This document shows positions 1 to 7,344 of a DNA stretch of 41,227 nt, one piece after another. The DNA lies in NCBI GenBank assembly GCA_949287245.1, contig CASEFL010000009.1, positions 1 through 41,227 on the forward strand, in the 5' to 3' direction. The DNA comes from an uncultured Bacillota bacterium (GTDB lineage: Bacteria; Bacillota_I; Bacilli_A; RFN20; CAG-826). Both the position numbers and the translations under genes were made by a program. Every line of letters starts with the position of its first letter. The first letter of the stretch is position 1. Below the pieces are notes generated by a model, which had not been told where the DNA came from, searched no databases, and worked only from the letters and a program-made list of their open reading frames with translations.

Positions 1-139
1 CCAATCGCCTACAAGAGAAAACTATTGATAAGCCAAACAATTTAATATTAAATGCAGTTAGTTTCTCAACCCATGGGCAAAAGAAATGGGGATAGTCCAC
101 AATTTGGCTTTGGGAATCCAAAGCTTTTTTTATGAGAAA

Positions 140-168
140 TTGTCGATTAAATTGGGATTGGATAAAAT
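140..168 (+). promoter_or_regulatory. Promoter of the GH3 gene, predicted leaderless
   Basis: A -35 box TTGTCG (140-145), a 17-base spacer and a -10 box TAAAAT (163-168) are followed by six bases and the ATG at 175. With normal -10 to +1 spacing, transcription starts on the A of ATG. There is no Shine-Dalgarno sequence. Bases 1-139 show no gene. Confidence 0.7.
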
Positions 169-174
169 AAGATC

Positions 175-2589
175 ATGTCGATACGGGATCGTGAAGCATT
201 AAATAAAAGAGCAGAAGAGATTCTCTCGCGATTAAAGGACGGAGAAAAATGTCGTCTCCTATATGGGGATGGCTTATGGAACACCCATGCTCTTCTTAAA
301 AAAGGTATTGTTTCTGTTACCATGCATGATGGTCCTTTAGGTTTGCGTGTTCCTATTGAAAAAGTTGATGATTTTCATCCTGATAGTGAACCTGCAACTT
401 GTTTTCCTGCGCCCTGTTTGCTTGCTTGTTCTTGGGATGTTGCTTTAGAAAAAGAGATTGGCCGCGCGATGGCTATGGAAGCAATTACCTATGATACAGA
501 CTTACTTTTAGCCCCCGGTGTGAATTTAAAAAGAAACCCTTTATGTGGAAGAAATTTTGAATATTTTTCTGAAGATCCTTATCTTTCTGGAAAAATGGGT
601 GCTGCCTTTATTCAAGGAGTTCAAAGTCAAGGAGTAGGTTGTTGCCTAAAACACTATGCTTTGAATAATCAGGAATATCATCGCTTTACTGTGGATGTAG
701 AACTTGATGAAAGAACGCTTCGTGAATTTTATTTGCTTCCTTTTGAAATTGCCGTTAAAGAAGCAGAACCTTGGGCAGTAATGGCTTCGTATAATCGAAT
801 AAATGGGACATATGCCTGTGATAACTCTTATCTTTTAGAAGATGTTTTAATGAAAGAATGGTCATTTGATGGTCCTGTTATTAGCGATTGGGGGGCGACA
901 AGTCATCCTGTTCGTTCTCATGATTTTGGTCTTTGCCTTGAAATGCCAGGTTTAGAAAAGCGTGAAAAGACTTTAAAGAAGGCTTTAAGAAAACGAGAAC
1001 TTCGAAAAGAAAAATTAAACGAGGCAGCAAAACGTGTGATTAAGTTATCTCTTCTTTCCTCTGGAAGAGCAAAAAATACCGAAGGATGGATGTTTGCGGA
1101 CAATCATAGATTAGCAAAAAAAGCTGCAATTGAATCGATGATTTTATTAAAAAATGACGACGGTTTTCTTCCTTTTCGGAATTATTCTGAATGCTGCATC
1201 ATTGGTGCTTTAGCGGATAAATTCCGCTATCAAGGGGAGGGATCAAGTCGCGTTACTCCTCAGGCTCTTGTTAATTTTTTATCTGCTATTCCTGAAGGGG
1301 AAGAGGTACCTTACGCGCCTGGATATCCATTAAAAGGGGACGAATGTAGTGCACAGGAATATTTTCAAGAGGCTTTAGATCTTGTTTCACGAAAAAAACG
1401 CGTGATTTTATTCTTAGGCTTGCCTGATGGAGTAGAATCCGAGGGTTTTGACCGAAAGAAAATGACTTTACCTCAAGATCAACTTTCCTTATTTGAGGCA
1501 ATAAGGGCATTAACAGAGGAGATAGTAGTTGTGTTGCTTACTGGTTCTCCTATAGAGCTAGGAAGCATTAAAAAGGCAAAGTCAATTTTATTGGCTTATT
1601 TACCTGGAGAAGCAGGAGGAGAAGCCATTGATGAACTGCTTCGTGGTGTCCATTCTCCTTCAGGAAAACTTGCCGAGTCTTGGCCTTTAAGTTATTCTCA
1701 AGTTCCTAGCAGTTCCTATTTTGATAAGGAAGAACGTGTCGCTCCTTATAAAGAGGCCTTCTTTATCGGCTATCGTTATTATGATTCCTTTAAGGAAGAG
1801 ATTGCTTATCCTTTTGGATTTGGACTTTCTTATACTTCTTTTCACTTTGAAAATGTTGTTTTGGATAAAAAAGAAAAAAAGATTTCTTTTACGATAGAAA
1901 ATATTGGGAATTTTCCTGCCTTTGAAACTCCACAAGTTTATGTTTCTTATTTAGGGAAGGACGCTATCAAACCCAAAAAAGAGTTAGCAGGATTTACGAA
2001 GGTTTTCCTTGAACCAAAGCAAAAGAAAACGGTCACAATTTCTCTTTCTCCATATCCCTTCCGTATTTGGGATACAAATGATCATCTTTTTAAAGAGTTA
2101 GCAGGAAAATACGAGATTTATCTTGCCCTTTCTTCTCAAAATTTTGTCGCAAAACCTATGTCTTATGTGATTAAAAAGGGAGAAAGTAGTTACAAAGCGT
2201 CAGAAGAATTTCTAATGCAAGTGCCAACCTATTTATCTTTTAAAGATACAGGTAATTTATGTATTGATGAACGGGAATTTTCTGCTCTTTTAGGGCGCCC
2301 TTTAACTCCCGACGCAAAGAAAACAAATCGACCATTTAATTTAAATTCAACATTGGAGGAAGTGGGAAGCTTTACAAAAAGTGGCAAATTTATTTTATCC
2401 TTATTAAGGAAAAAATATATTGGCCGGGAGAAAGAATATGACCTTATGTTGTCCACTCCTATTCGCATGTTAACTCATGTTTTAAAACCTAGTGTGATTG
2501 CTTTTTTGTTAGATTGTGCAAACGGGCGACACATGCGAGCGTTTTTTGAACTCATTTTTGGAGTTAATTCTTCCTATTTTGCTTTTTAA
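175..2589 (+). CDS. Glycoside hydrolase family 3 beta-glucosidase-like enzyme
   Basis: An 804-residue GH3 enzyme that should remove terminal beta-linked sugars from oligosaccharides. The N-terminal barrel carries the substrate-side motifs GRNFEYFSEDP and LKHYALNNQE, and the nucleophile is the aspartate of VISDWGA (D238). A second alpha/beta domain follows (around residues 320-530), then a fibronectin III-like domain that begins near the AYPFGFGLSYTSF motif. About 150 further residues lie after it, as in many gut Bacillota enzymes. There is no signal peptide, so it should work in the cytosol on imported sugars. Its start sits six bases after a -10 box, so the mRNA is probably leaderless. The next gene starts one base after the stop and is probably co-transcribed. 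The family is certain; the sugar specificity is not. Confidence 0.93.
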   Translation: MSIRDREALNKRAEEILSRLKDGEKCRLLYGDGLWNTHALLKKGIVSVTMHDGPLGLRVPIEKVDDFHPDSEPATCFPAPCLLACSWDVALEKEIGRAMAMEAITYDTDLLLAPGVNLKRNPLCGRNFEYFSEDPYLSGKMGAAFIQGVQSQGVGCCLKHYALNNQEYHRFTVDVELDERTLREFYLLPFEIAVKEAEPWAVMASYNRINGTYACDNSYLLEDVLMKEWSFDGPVISDWGATSHPVRSHDFGLCLEMPGLEKREKTLKKALRKRELRKEKLNEAAKRVIKLSLLSSGRAKNTEGWMFADNHRLAKKAAIESMILLKNDDGFLPFRNYSECCIIGALADKFRYQGEGSSRVTPQALVNFLSAIPEGEEVPYAPGYPLKGDECSAQEYFQEALDLVSRKKRVILFLGLPDGVESEGFDRKKMTLPQDQLSLFEAIRALTEEIVVVLLTGSPIELGSIKKAKSILLAYLPGEAGGEAIDELLRGVHSPSGKLAESWPLSYSQVPSSSYFDKEERVAPYKEAFFIGYRYYDSFKEEIAYPFGFGLSYTSFHFENVVLDKKEKKISFTIENIGNFPAFETPQVYVSYLGKDAIKPKKELAGFTKVFLEPKQKKTVTISLSPYPFRIWDTNDHLFKELAGKYEIYLALSSQNFVAKPMSYVIKKGESSYKASEEFLMQVPTYLSFKDTGNLCIDEREFSALLGRPLTPDAKKTNRPFNLNSTLEEVGSFTKSGKFILSLLRKKYIGREKEYDLMLSTPIRMLTHVLKPSVIAFLLDCANGRHMRAFFELIFGVNSSYFAF

Positions 2590-2590
2590 T

Positions 2591-3526
2591 ATGTGTCTGC
2601 TCTCTTTTTCTCTTTCTCGTTTACTCGCAAGAAACGAAAAACAACGAAGTGATAATCATCCTGCCTTGCCTTTTTATTTCGCAAAGAATCTTGATTTAAA
2701 AGAACAGCGTTTCTCCTTTCGCTCAGGGAAAAATGTTTTACATGGAAGTTTCTATCAAAAAAGTATCATTAGTAAGAGGCCTTTAATCGTCTTTTTTCAT
2801 GGCCTAGGAAGTGGACGACTTGCCTATACAAGATTAATTGCGGCTTTTTGTGAAAAAGGTTACGAAGTTGTTTCTTTTGACTATACGGGTTGTGGCGAAA
2901 GTGAAGGAAAATGGATTGGACCATTAACTCATGTTTATTACGATTTAGAAGCGTTTTTTACTTACTTAAAATCTCTCCCTCATTTGTGTAATCGAGAAAT
3001 TTTTACCGTAGGACATTCCTGGGGAGGATATGCCGCACTTTTATCTCTTGATTCTAAATTTTCCGTGCAAAAGTCCATTTCTTTTTCTGGTTTCTCAAAA
3101 TATTCATTAGAAATTTCCCACTATTTTCCTGAAAAATTAAGAAAATTTCTTTTGCCAATAATCAAAGAAACTTTATTTTGGGAAGGAGGAGTTAACGGGG
3201 ATCGTGATGCTTTAAAAATTATTAAGAATACTTCTTCTAAACTTTTATATATTCAAGGGGAAGAAGATTGTATGGTTCCTCTTTTTGCGGGCATTATGCG
3301 AATTGAGGAATGTGCAAAGAAAAACCAAAATATCAAAACCATTCTTCTTCCCAAAAAAGGACATCAACCATATTTAACATTAAAGGCAGAAAAACATTAC
3401 ACGGAATGTATCGCTTCCGGCATCTTGTCTTTAAAATCGTCATCAAAAAAATCTCTTAATCTTTCTCTTGCAACAGAACTAGATAAAAATGTCATGAATG
3501 TCGTATTCGACTTTCTTGAAGGATGA
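2591..3526 (+). CDS. Alpha/beta hydrolase
   Basis: A hydrolase of about 311 residues with the alpha/beta fold. Visible are the oxyanion-side motif FFHGLGSGR, the nucleophile elbow GHSWGG (serine in G-x-S-x-G), a late acidic segment (YIQGEEDCMVP) and a final histidine in KKGHQPY, which together make a Ser-Asp-His triad. An upstream in-frame GTG at 2516 would overlap the GH3 gene by 74 bases. I prefer the ATG one base after the GH3 stop, although neither start has a good ribosome binding site, so translation may depend on coupling. The first 15-20 residues are hydrophobic and could be a weak membrane anchor. The substrate is unknown; esters or acyl groups on carbohydrate are possible given the GH3 neighbour, but that is inference. 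Confidence 0.82.
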   Translation: MCLLSFSLSRLLARNEKQRSDNHPALPFYFAKNLDLKEQRFSFRSGKNVLHGSFYQKSIISKRPLIVFFHGLGSGRLAYTRLIAAFCEKGYEVVSFDYTGCGESEGKWIGPLTHVYYDLEAFFTYLKSLPHLCNREIFTVGHSWGGYAALLSLDSKFSVQKSISFSGFSKYSLEISHYFPEKLRKFLLPIIKETLFWEGGVNGDRDALKIIKNTSSKLLYIQGEEDCMVPLFAGIMRIEECAKKNQNIKTILLPKKGHQPYLTLKAEKHYTECIASGILSLKSSSKKSLNLSLATELDKNVMNVVFDFLEG

Positions 3527-3545
3527 GGGTATCATGCTTACTCGT

Positions 3546-3630
3546 GCACTGGTGGCGGAATTGGTATACGCGCTAGTTTCAGGCACTAGTCGGGCAACCG
3601 GTGTGAGTTCGACTCTCATCCAGTGCACCA
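3546..3630 (+). tRNA. tRNA-Leu(CAG)
   Basis: The acceptor arm GCACTGG pairs with CCAGTGC, followed by A and an encoded CCA. The anticodon stem CTAGT/ACTAG encloses the loop TTCAGGC, giving CAG. It has the long variable arm of a class II tRNA. It begins 20 bases after the hydrolase stop. A possible promoter TTCGAC-18 bp-TATCAT (3506-3535) overlaps the end of that gene. Confidence 0.97.
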
Positions 3631-3642
3631 TAAATAACAACT

Positions 3643-3719
3643 GCGCCCATAGCTCAGATGGATAGAGTGCAACCCTCCGAAGGTTGAGGTCAGGCGTTCG
3701 AATCGCCTTGGGCGCGCCA
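3643..3719 (+). tRNA. tRNA-Arg(CCG)
   Basis: Acceptor GCGCCCA/TGGGCGC with discriminator G and encoded CCA. The anticodon stem CAACC/GGTTG encloses CTCCGAA, giving CCG. It lies 12 bases after tRNA-Leu and is probably on the same transcript. An imperfect inverted repeat (AACTCA...TGAGTT) follows within 60 bases but has no T run. Confidence 0.97.
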
Positions 3720-3809
3720 AATTCAATAATTTCTCGCCTTTAAAAACTCATGGTTATAAAAATGTGAGTTAGATTATGAAAGATGCTATCTTTCTTCTTA
3801 CAATTTCCT

Positions 3810-3815
3810 TATAAT
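3810..3815 (+). promoter_or_regulatory. -10 box of tRNA-Leu(CAA)
   Basis: A perfect TATAAT. Six bases later the predicted start leaves a four-base leader before the tRNA. No good -35 box is visible at 16-18 bp. Confidence 0.6.
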
Positions 3816-3825
3816 CACGAGCGCT

Positions 3826-3912
3826 GCCCGCGTGGTGAAATGGTAGACGCAGCGGACTCAAAATCCGCCGGGCGATGAACCCATGCCGGTTCGAGTCCGG
3901 CCGCGGGCACCA
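3826..3912 (+). tRNA. tRNA-Leu(CAA)
   Basis: Acceptor GCCCGCG/CGCGGGC, discriminator A and encoded CCA. The anticodon stem GCGGA/TCCGC encloses CTCAAAA, giving CAA. It has a long variable arm. A terminator follows immediately. Confidence 0.97.
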
Positions 3913-3915
3913 CTT

Positions 3916-3939
3916 TCCCCTTAGTAATGGGGATTTTTT
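3916..3939 (+). terminator. Rho-independent terminator after tRNA-Leu(CAA)
   Basis: TCCCC and GGGGA form a 5-bp stem around an 8-base loop, followed by TTTTTT. It reaches into the stop codon of the convergent gene. Confidence 0.7.
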
Positions 3940-4693
3940 AATATTTTCTATTGGGATTGAGTACGATTAATGTGCGCCTTCGATAATTTTTCTCCGAGCG
4001 GACACTGAGAGCTTTAAATAGGAGGAAAAAGAGAAGCAAAACAAGAAGAAGGCCTGGATACCAAATAAGATACCACCACCAAGTCAAAGCAAAGTTTGGC
4101 AAGATAACTTGAATTAATGATCCATCAATAATTTTTAAAATTACATCGTTCCCAACAATGCCTGTAGCTTTATATAAAATAAGGGCATAAATAATCGCGA
4201 ATAAATCGTAAAGAAGAAAACCCCAAAAATCTTTCCATTTCACAAGCGTTGTTGAGATTGCCAATATTCCACCAAGAAGCAAAATGTTGTGATTAATAAT
4301 GCGAAGAAGGGTGTAACGAACTGTGTAAGTTTCCATTTGTAAATCTGGATAAAGGAAAAGCATAAGATCAAACATTAAACCAGCAACAATTGCTGCAAGC
4401 GAACTTACTGAACGAAATCGAGGAAAAGGTAGCATTAAGGATAATCCGAAGAAGAAATAAGTAATGGAGCTATACTCAATGGGTATGGTTTGCATATCGA
4501 TGTTATCCCAAATTTTAAAGAAGAAACAATAAGCTCCAACAATAAATAAAAACACAGCAGAAAACCTTCTTGCGCGAGGAAGAAGCATATATCCAAAAAT
4601 AAAGCATGCAAGAATAAGGAAGAGACTAATTGGGGCCATCCACCACCATGTGCTTTGATAAAACATTCTCATAACGTATCTTCTTTTTTCCAT
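3938..4693 (-). CDS. Integral membrane protein, possibly TIGR02206/YwaF-like
   Basis: Up to 251 residues with about seven hydrophobic segments spread over the whole length. Aromatic clusters (WWWMAP, WWWYLIWYP) and a conserved-looking NHNILLLGG segment are visible. The size, topology and the asparagine/histidine motif resemble the YwaF/TMEM164-like family, which has no agreed function. The upstream ATG has no Shine-Dalgarno sequence; the in-frame ATGs at codons 8 and 10 are alternative starts. It is convergent with the tRNA-Leu terminator and divergent from the MEMO/AMMECR1 gene. The membrane nature is certain; the family call is tentative. Confidence 0.65.
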   Translation of the reverse strand: MEKRRYVMRMFYQSTWWWMAPISLFLILACFIFGYMLLPRARRFSAVFLFIVGAYCFFFKIWDNIDMQTIPIEYSSITYFFFGLSLMLPFPRFRSVSSLAAIVAGLMFDLMLFLYPDLQMETYTVRYTLLRIINHNILLLGGILAISTTLVKWKDFWGFLLYDLFAIIYALILYKATGIVGNDVILKIIDGSLIQVILPNFALTWWWYLIWYPGLLLVLLLFFLLFKALSVRSEKNYRRRTLIVLNPNRKY

Positions 4694-4751
4694 ATTGGCA
4701 ATAAAAGAATGAATATTTGACTATTCTCTATCTTCATTTCGTCTTTTTCTT

Positions 4752-4757
4752 TAGAAT
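4752..4757 (+). promoter_or_regulatory. -10 box giving a leaderless mRNA
   Basis: TAGAAT, then six bases (acatgt), then the ATG at 4764. No ribosome binding site is present and the -35 region is weak. Confidence 0.6.
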
Positions 4758-4763
4758 ACATGT

Positions 4764-6134
4764 ATGGCAATTTTAGCAACTGCATTACTCCCACATCCCA
4801 TTCACGTTATTCCTGAAATTGGTTTAGAAAACGCTTTAATTCCTTTATCAAATGAGATGGAAAATATTGCAAGCCAAATCGCCCTTTTAAAACCAGAAAC
4901 GATTGTTATTCTTTCGGCACATGCAGAAGGATACCGGGATTATTTTCAGGTTTTTGATGGGGAAGTAGGCATGGGCTCACTTGCGCAATTTGGTGCGCAT
5001 GATATTAATTTTCGGATTCTTTACGACAAAGAGTTTTCTCGGCGGTTATCTTCTTTAGCCGAAAGTAGGAAATTTCCTGCAGGCATAACCGGTGACCGGG
5101 GGAGTTTTCTTGACTATGGGACAATGGTTCCTTTGTATTTTGTATTAAAGAAAATTTCTAATTTTCGACTTGTTCGTATTGCTGTTTCCTCTTTATCCCT
5201 TTTAGATCATTATCGTTTAGGAGAATTGATTCGGGAAATTAGTGAAATACTTAAACGGAAGGTGGTTATTATTGCTTCTGGTGAACTATCTCATCATCTT
5301 GAAGAAGGAGGAGATTTTGGGTTTAGTCAAGACGGTCCTAAATACGAAGAAAGCATGCAAAAAGCCCTTGAAAATGCTAATTTTTTACAATTTTTAACGC
5401 AAAATCGATATATATTAGCCAACGCTGGTGAATGTGGACATCGTTGTCTTTGTGTGATGGCGGGGGCTTTAGATGCGCAACGTGTAAGTGTTTCCTCATA
5501 CTTTCATCATGTTTGGAAAGGGATTGGGTATGCTACATCTTTTTATAAAGTTCTTGGTGCAGATGCCACTCGTTCTTTTGAAAAACTTTATTTATCAAAG
5601 GAAGCTTATTCGATTAGCAATCTTCTTGCGACCTCTCATAAATATACTCAACTTGCGCGGAAGGCAATTCAAGTTAAGATAAGCGAAGATGCGAAAATTG
5701 CGGTTCCTGAAGAAGAAGAGTTTTTAGTTCCTTCTAAGCCTTTATTTGTCACGATTCGTATGCATGGAACATTGCATGGCTGTATTGGTACTTTAAAACC
5801 TTTACGGAAAAACTTAGGTAGTGAAATTATTGAAAATGCAATCTCCGCTTCTAAAGATCCGCGTTTTCCCCCTCTTAAAAGAGATCATTTTCCTTATTTA
5901 GATGTTTCTATTGATATATTAGGGTCTTTCCAACGTATTCATTCTCTTTTTAAACTAGATCCCTCGCGTTATGGAGTTTTTGTACAAAGCGGAAAACGAC
6001 ATGGTTTTGTCCTTCCTAATCAAGAAGGCATTGAGACACGAGAAGAACAACTAGAGGCGGCAAAAATTAAGGCTGGCATTGCTTTTGATGATCCAGTTAC
6101 TTTATATCGAGTGCCTGTTACACACTACCGTTGA
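4764..6134 (+). CDS. Fused MEMO-like / AMMECR1 protein (AmmeMemoRadiSam system A/B)
   Basis: A 456-residue fusion. Residues 1 to about 265 form a MEMO-like domain related to class III extradiol dioxygenases, with LLPHPIHVIPEIG at the start, SAHAEGY, and SGELSHHLEE in the middle. Residues from about 280 to the end are an AMMECR1 domain with MHGTLHGCIGTL and DPRFPPL. The family is known from the three-part AmmeMemoRadiSam set, whose third member is a radical SAM enzyme. No radical SAM gene lies in this window, so it would have to be elsewhere. The biochemical role is not established; a redox modification is suspected for the family. The gene is predicted to be leaderless. Its neighbours do not indicate a pathway. 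Confidence 0.88.
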   Translation: MAILATALLPHPIHVIPEIGLENALIPLSNEMENIASQIALLKPETIVILSAHAEGYRDYFQVFDGEVGMGSLAQFGAHDINFRILYDKEFSRRLSSLAESRKFPAGITGDRGSFLDYGTMVPLYFVLKKISNFRLVRIAVSSLSLLDHYRLGELIREISEILKRKVVIIASGELSHHLEEGGDFGFSQDGPKYEESMQKALENANFLQFLTQNRYILANAGECGHRCLCVMAGALDAQRVSVSSYFHHVWKGIGYATSFYKVLGADATRSFEKLYLSKEAYSISNLLATSHKYTQLARKAIQVKISEDAKIAVPEEEEFLVPSKPLFVTIRMHGTLHGCIGTLKPLRKNLGSEIIENAISASKDPRFPPLKRDHFPYLDVSIDILGSFQRIHSLFKLDPSRYGVFVQSGKRHGFVLPNQEGIETREEQLEAAKIKAGIAFDDPVTLYRVPVTHYR

Positions 6135-6136
6135 TT

Positions 6137-6529
6137 TTATTTAATAATCTTATAAATCATCATTTGATTTTCACCAATATATTCTTTCATTATCCAGCCG
6201 TTCTTTTGATAGAAAGTATATTCTTCTTTTTTAATCCTTTTGAATAACCGTGTGACAGAAATTTCTTTTAGATGGATAAAATGAAATTTTAAGAGATAAG
6301 AAAAAATTTCAACGGGTGTTTTAGGGAATAAGAAATCTTGAATAATTTCATACTCCTCAGGACTACGTTTACGGCTAATAATGAAACCTAATGAATCACA
6401 ATCTTTTTTAAGAAAGGTAATTAAAAAACCTCCATCTTCCTTAAAATCGTGAATTTGAGATGGATTTTGCTGAGAAATTTCTCTTTTTAGTTCCTCGATT
6501 TTATAGAAACGATAACAGTTAATTCTCAT
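6137..6529 (-). CDS. Hypothetical protein, 130 aa (possible degenerate GNAT fold)
   Basis: A lysine- and isoleucine-rich soluble protein that I do not recognise firmly. The last third (TFYQKNGWIMKEYIGENQMM) resembles the end of GNAT acetyltransferases, where a FYxKxGF element precedes the last beta strands. The acetyl-CoA loop (Q/RxxGxG/A) is not visible, so it may be a divergent or inactive member. The stop lies two bases from the convergent MEMO/AMMECR1 gene. On the other side it is divergent from the membrane protein at 6565. There is only a weak purine stretch (AAGAAAG) before the ATG. Confidence 0.6.
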   Translation of the reverse strand: MRINCYRFYKIEELKREISQQNPSQIHDFKEDGGFLITFLKKDCDSLGFIISRKRSPEEYEIIQDFLFPKTPVEIFSYLLKFHFIHLKEISVTRLFKRIKKEEYTFYQKNGWIMKEYIGENQMMIYKIIK

Positions 6530-6552
6530 ATCTTTCTTATTTATATTTGCGC

Positions 6553-6558
6553 TAAAAT
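6553..6558 (+). promoter_or_regulatory. -10 box that decides the start codon at 6565
   Basis: TAAAAT followed by six bases and then ATG at 6565. The other in-frame ATG, at 6559, directly abuts the -10 box and would lie upstream of the predicted transcript start. Confidence 0.6.
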
Positions 6559-6564
6559 ATGCCC

Positions 6565-7200
6565 ATGAAAATTCTACAACATTTACGTTATGCCAATTGG
6601 AAAAGAATTCTTGCTATCTTTTTTTCTACTTTGGCACTCTTTTCGACATTAATTGGTTTTGTCTTACAAATGATTGATGGCGTTCATTCAATGGACACAT
6701 CAGACTTCATTATTCAAATTTTGAATTTTGTTGTCATCATGCTTGTGGCCTACTATCTATTGGATGGAAATGTCCGCAATTCAAATTCTGCTTATCGCGG
6801 TGTGCTTTCCTATGTTTTTATTATGGCGTTAAGTGCGCTTTTTTCTATTTTAGAGATTGTTATCACCGGTATTGCCGCAAACGCTCTTTTTACCTTTCTT
6901 TATTCAAGTGCGTTTGTTTTAGCTCTTGCATCCTCTATTGTTGGATTTATTTTGTACCGCAAGATTGTTCGTTATTTATCCGGTGATTACATAACTACTT
7001 CTTATAAAAATGTGGTTGTATGGACGTTTGTTTTTATGATTTTGTGTCTTCTTTCCGTTATTTTTCTCGTCGTGATTGCTGCTTATGGCTTAGTTTCAAC
7101 TCCTTATTCAGTTGGTGTATGGGGCGGATTTTTGACTCTTCTTGGACAACTTGCATTCCCAATAGCTATTTTTATAACTGTTTTGCGACTTAGACATTAA
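6565..7200 (+). CDS. Six-helix membrane protein of unknown function
   Basis: 211 residues with a short basic N-terminus (KILQHLRYANWKR) and six predicted membrane helices that fill the rest. No charged catalytic or transport motif is visible and I do not recognise the family. The start is taken at the second ATG, because the -10 box TAAAAT ends six bases before it and abuts the first. The Mn2+ riboswitch and P-type ATPase follow, but they have their own promoter region, so co-transcription is not indicated. Confidence 0.75.
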   Translation: MKILQHLRYANWKRILAIFFSTLALFSTLIGFVLQMIDGVHSMDTSDFIIQILNFVVIMLVAYYLLDGNVRNSNSAYRGVLSYVFIMALSALFSILEIVITGIAANALFTFLYSSAFVLALASSIVGFILYRKIVRYLSGDYITTSYKNVVVWTFVFMILCLLSVIFLVVIAAYGLVSTPYSVGVWGGFLTLLGQLAFPIAIFITVLRLRH

Positions 7201-7214
7201 AAATTGTCTATTGT

Positions 7215-7220
7215 TATGAT
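7215..7220 (+). promoter_or_regulatory. Likely -10 box for the riboswitch transcript
   Basis: TATGAT, with a possible -35 TAGACA (7191-7196) 18 bp upstream, overlapping the end of the previous gene. TAGTAT at 7220-7225 is an alternative. Confidence 0.45.
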
Positions 7221-7229
7221 AGTATTTAC

Positions 7230-7340
7230 GCCCGTGAGGGGAGTAGCATTTCATACCTTCCGACAGCACGCTACATAGTAGCCGGAATTATGAGGGCATG
7301 GCCTTAGCGAGACCTCCAAGTCGTTTGACGAATAGGAGGC
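7230..7340 (+). promoter_or_regulatory. yybP-ykoY (Mn2+-sensing) riboswitch with translational switch
   Basis: The two conserved strands of this class are present: GAGGGGAGTAGC near 7236-7247 and TTAGCGAGACCTC ending near 7316. They are brought together by a basal GAGG/CCTC helix, with hairpin arms between. The expression platform is readable. CCTCC (7313-7317) is complementary to GGAGG (7335-7339), the ribosome binding site six bases before the ATPase ATG, and a small GTC/GAC stem (about 7319-7328) lies between. Mn2+ binding should hold CCTCC in the basal helix and free the ribosome site. Without the metal, CCTCC can mask it. No T-rich terminator is seen, so control is probably translational. 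Known members of the class sense Mn2+ and often control efflux pumps. Confidence 0.9.
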
Positions 7341-7344
7341 ATTT

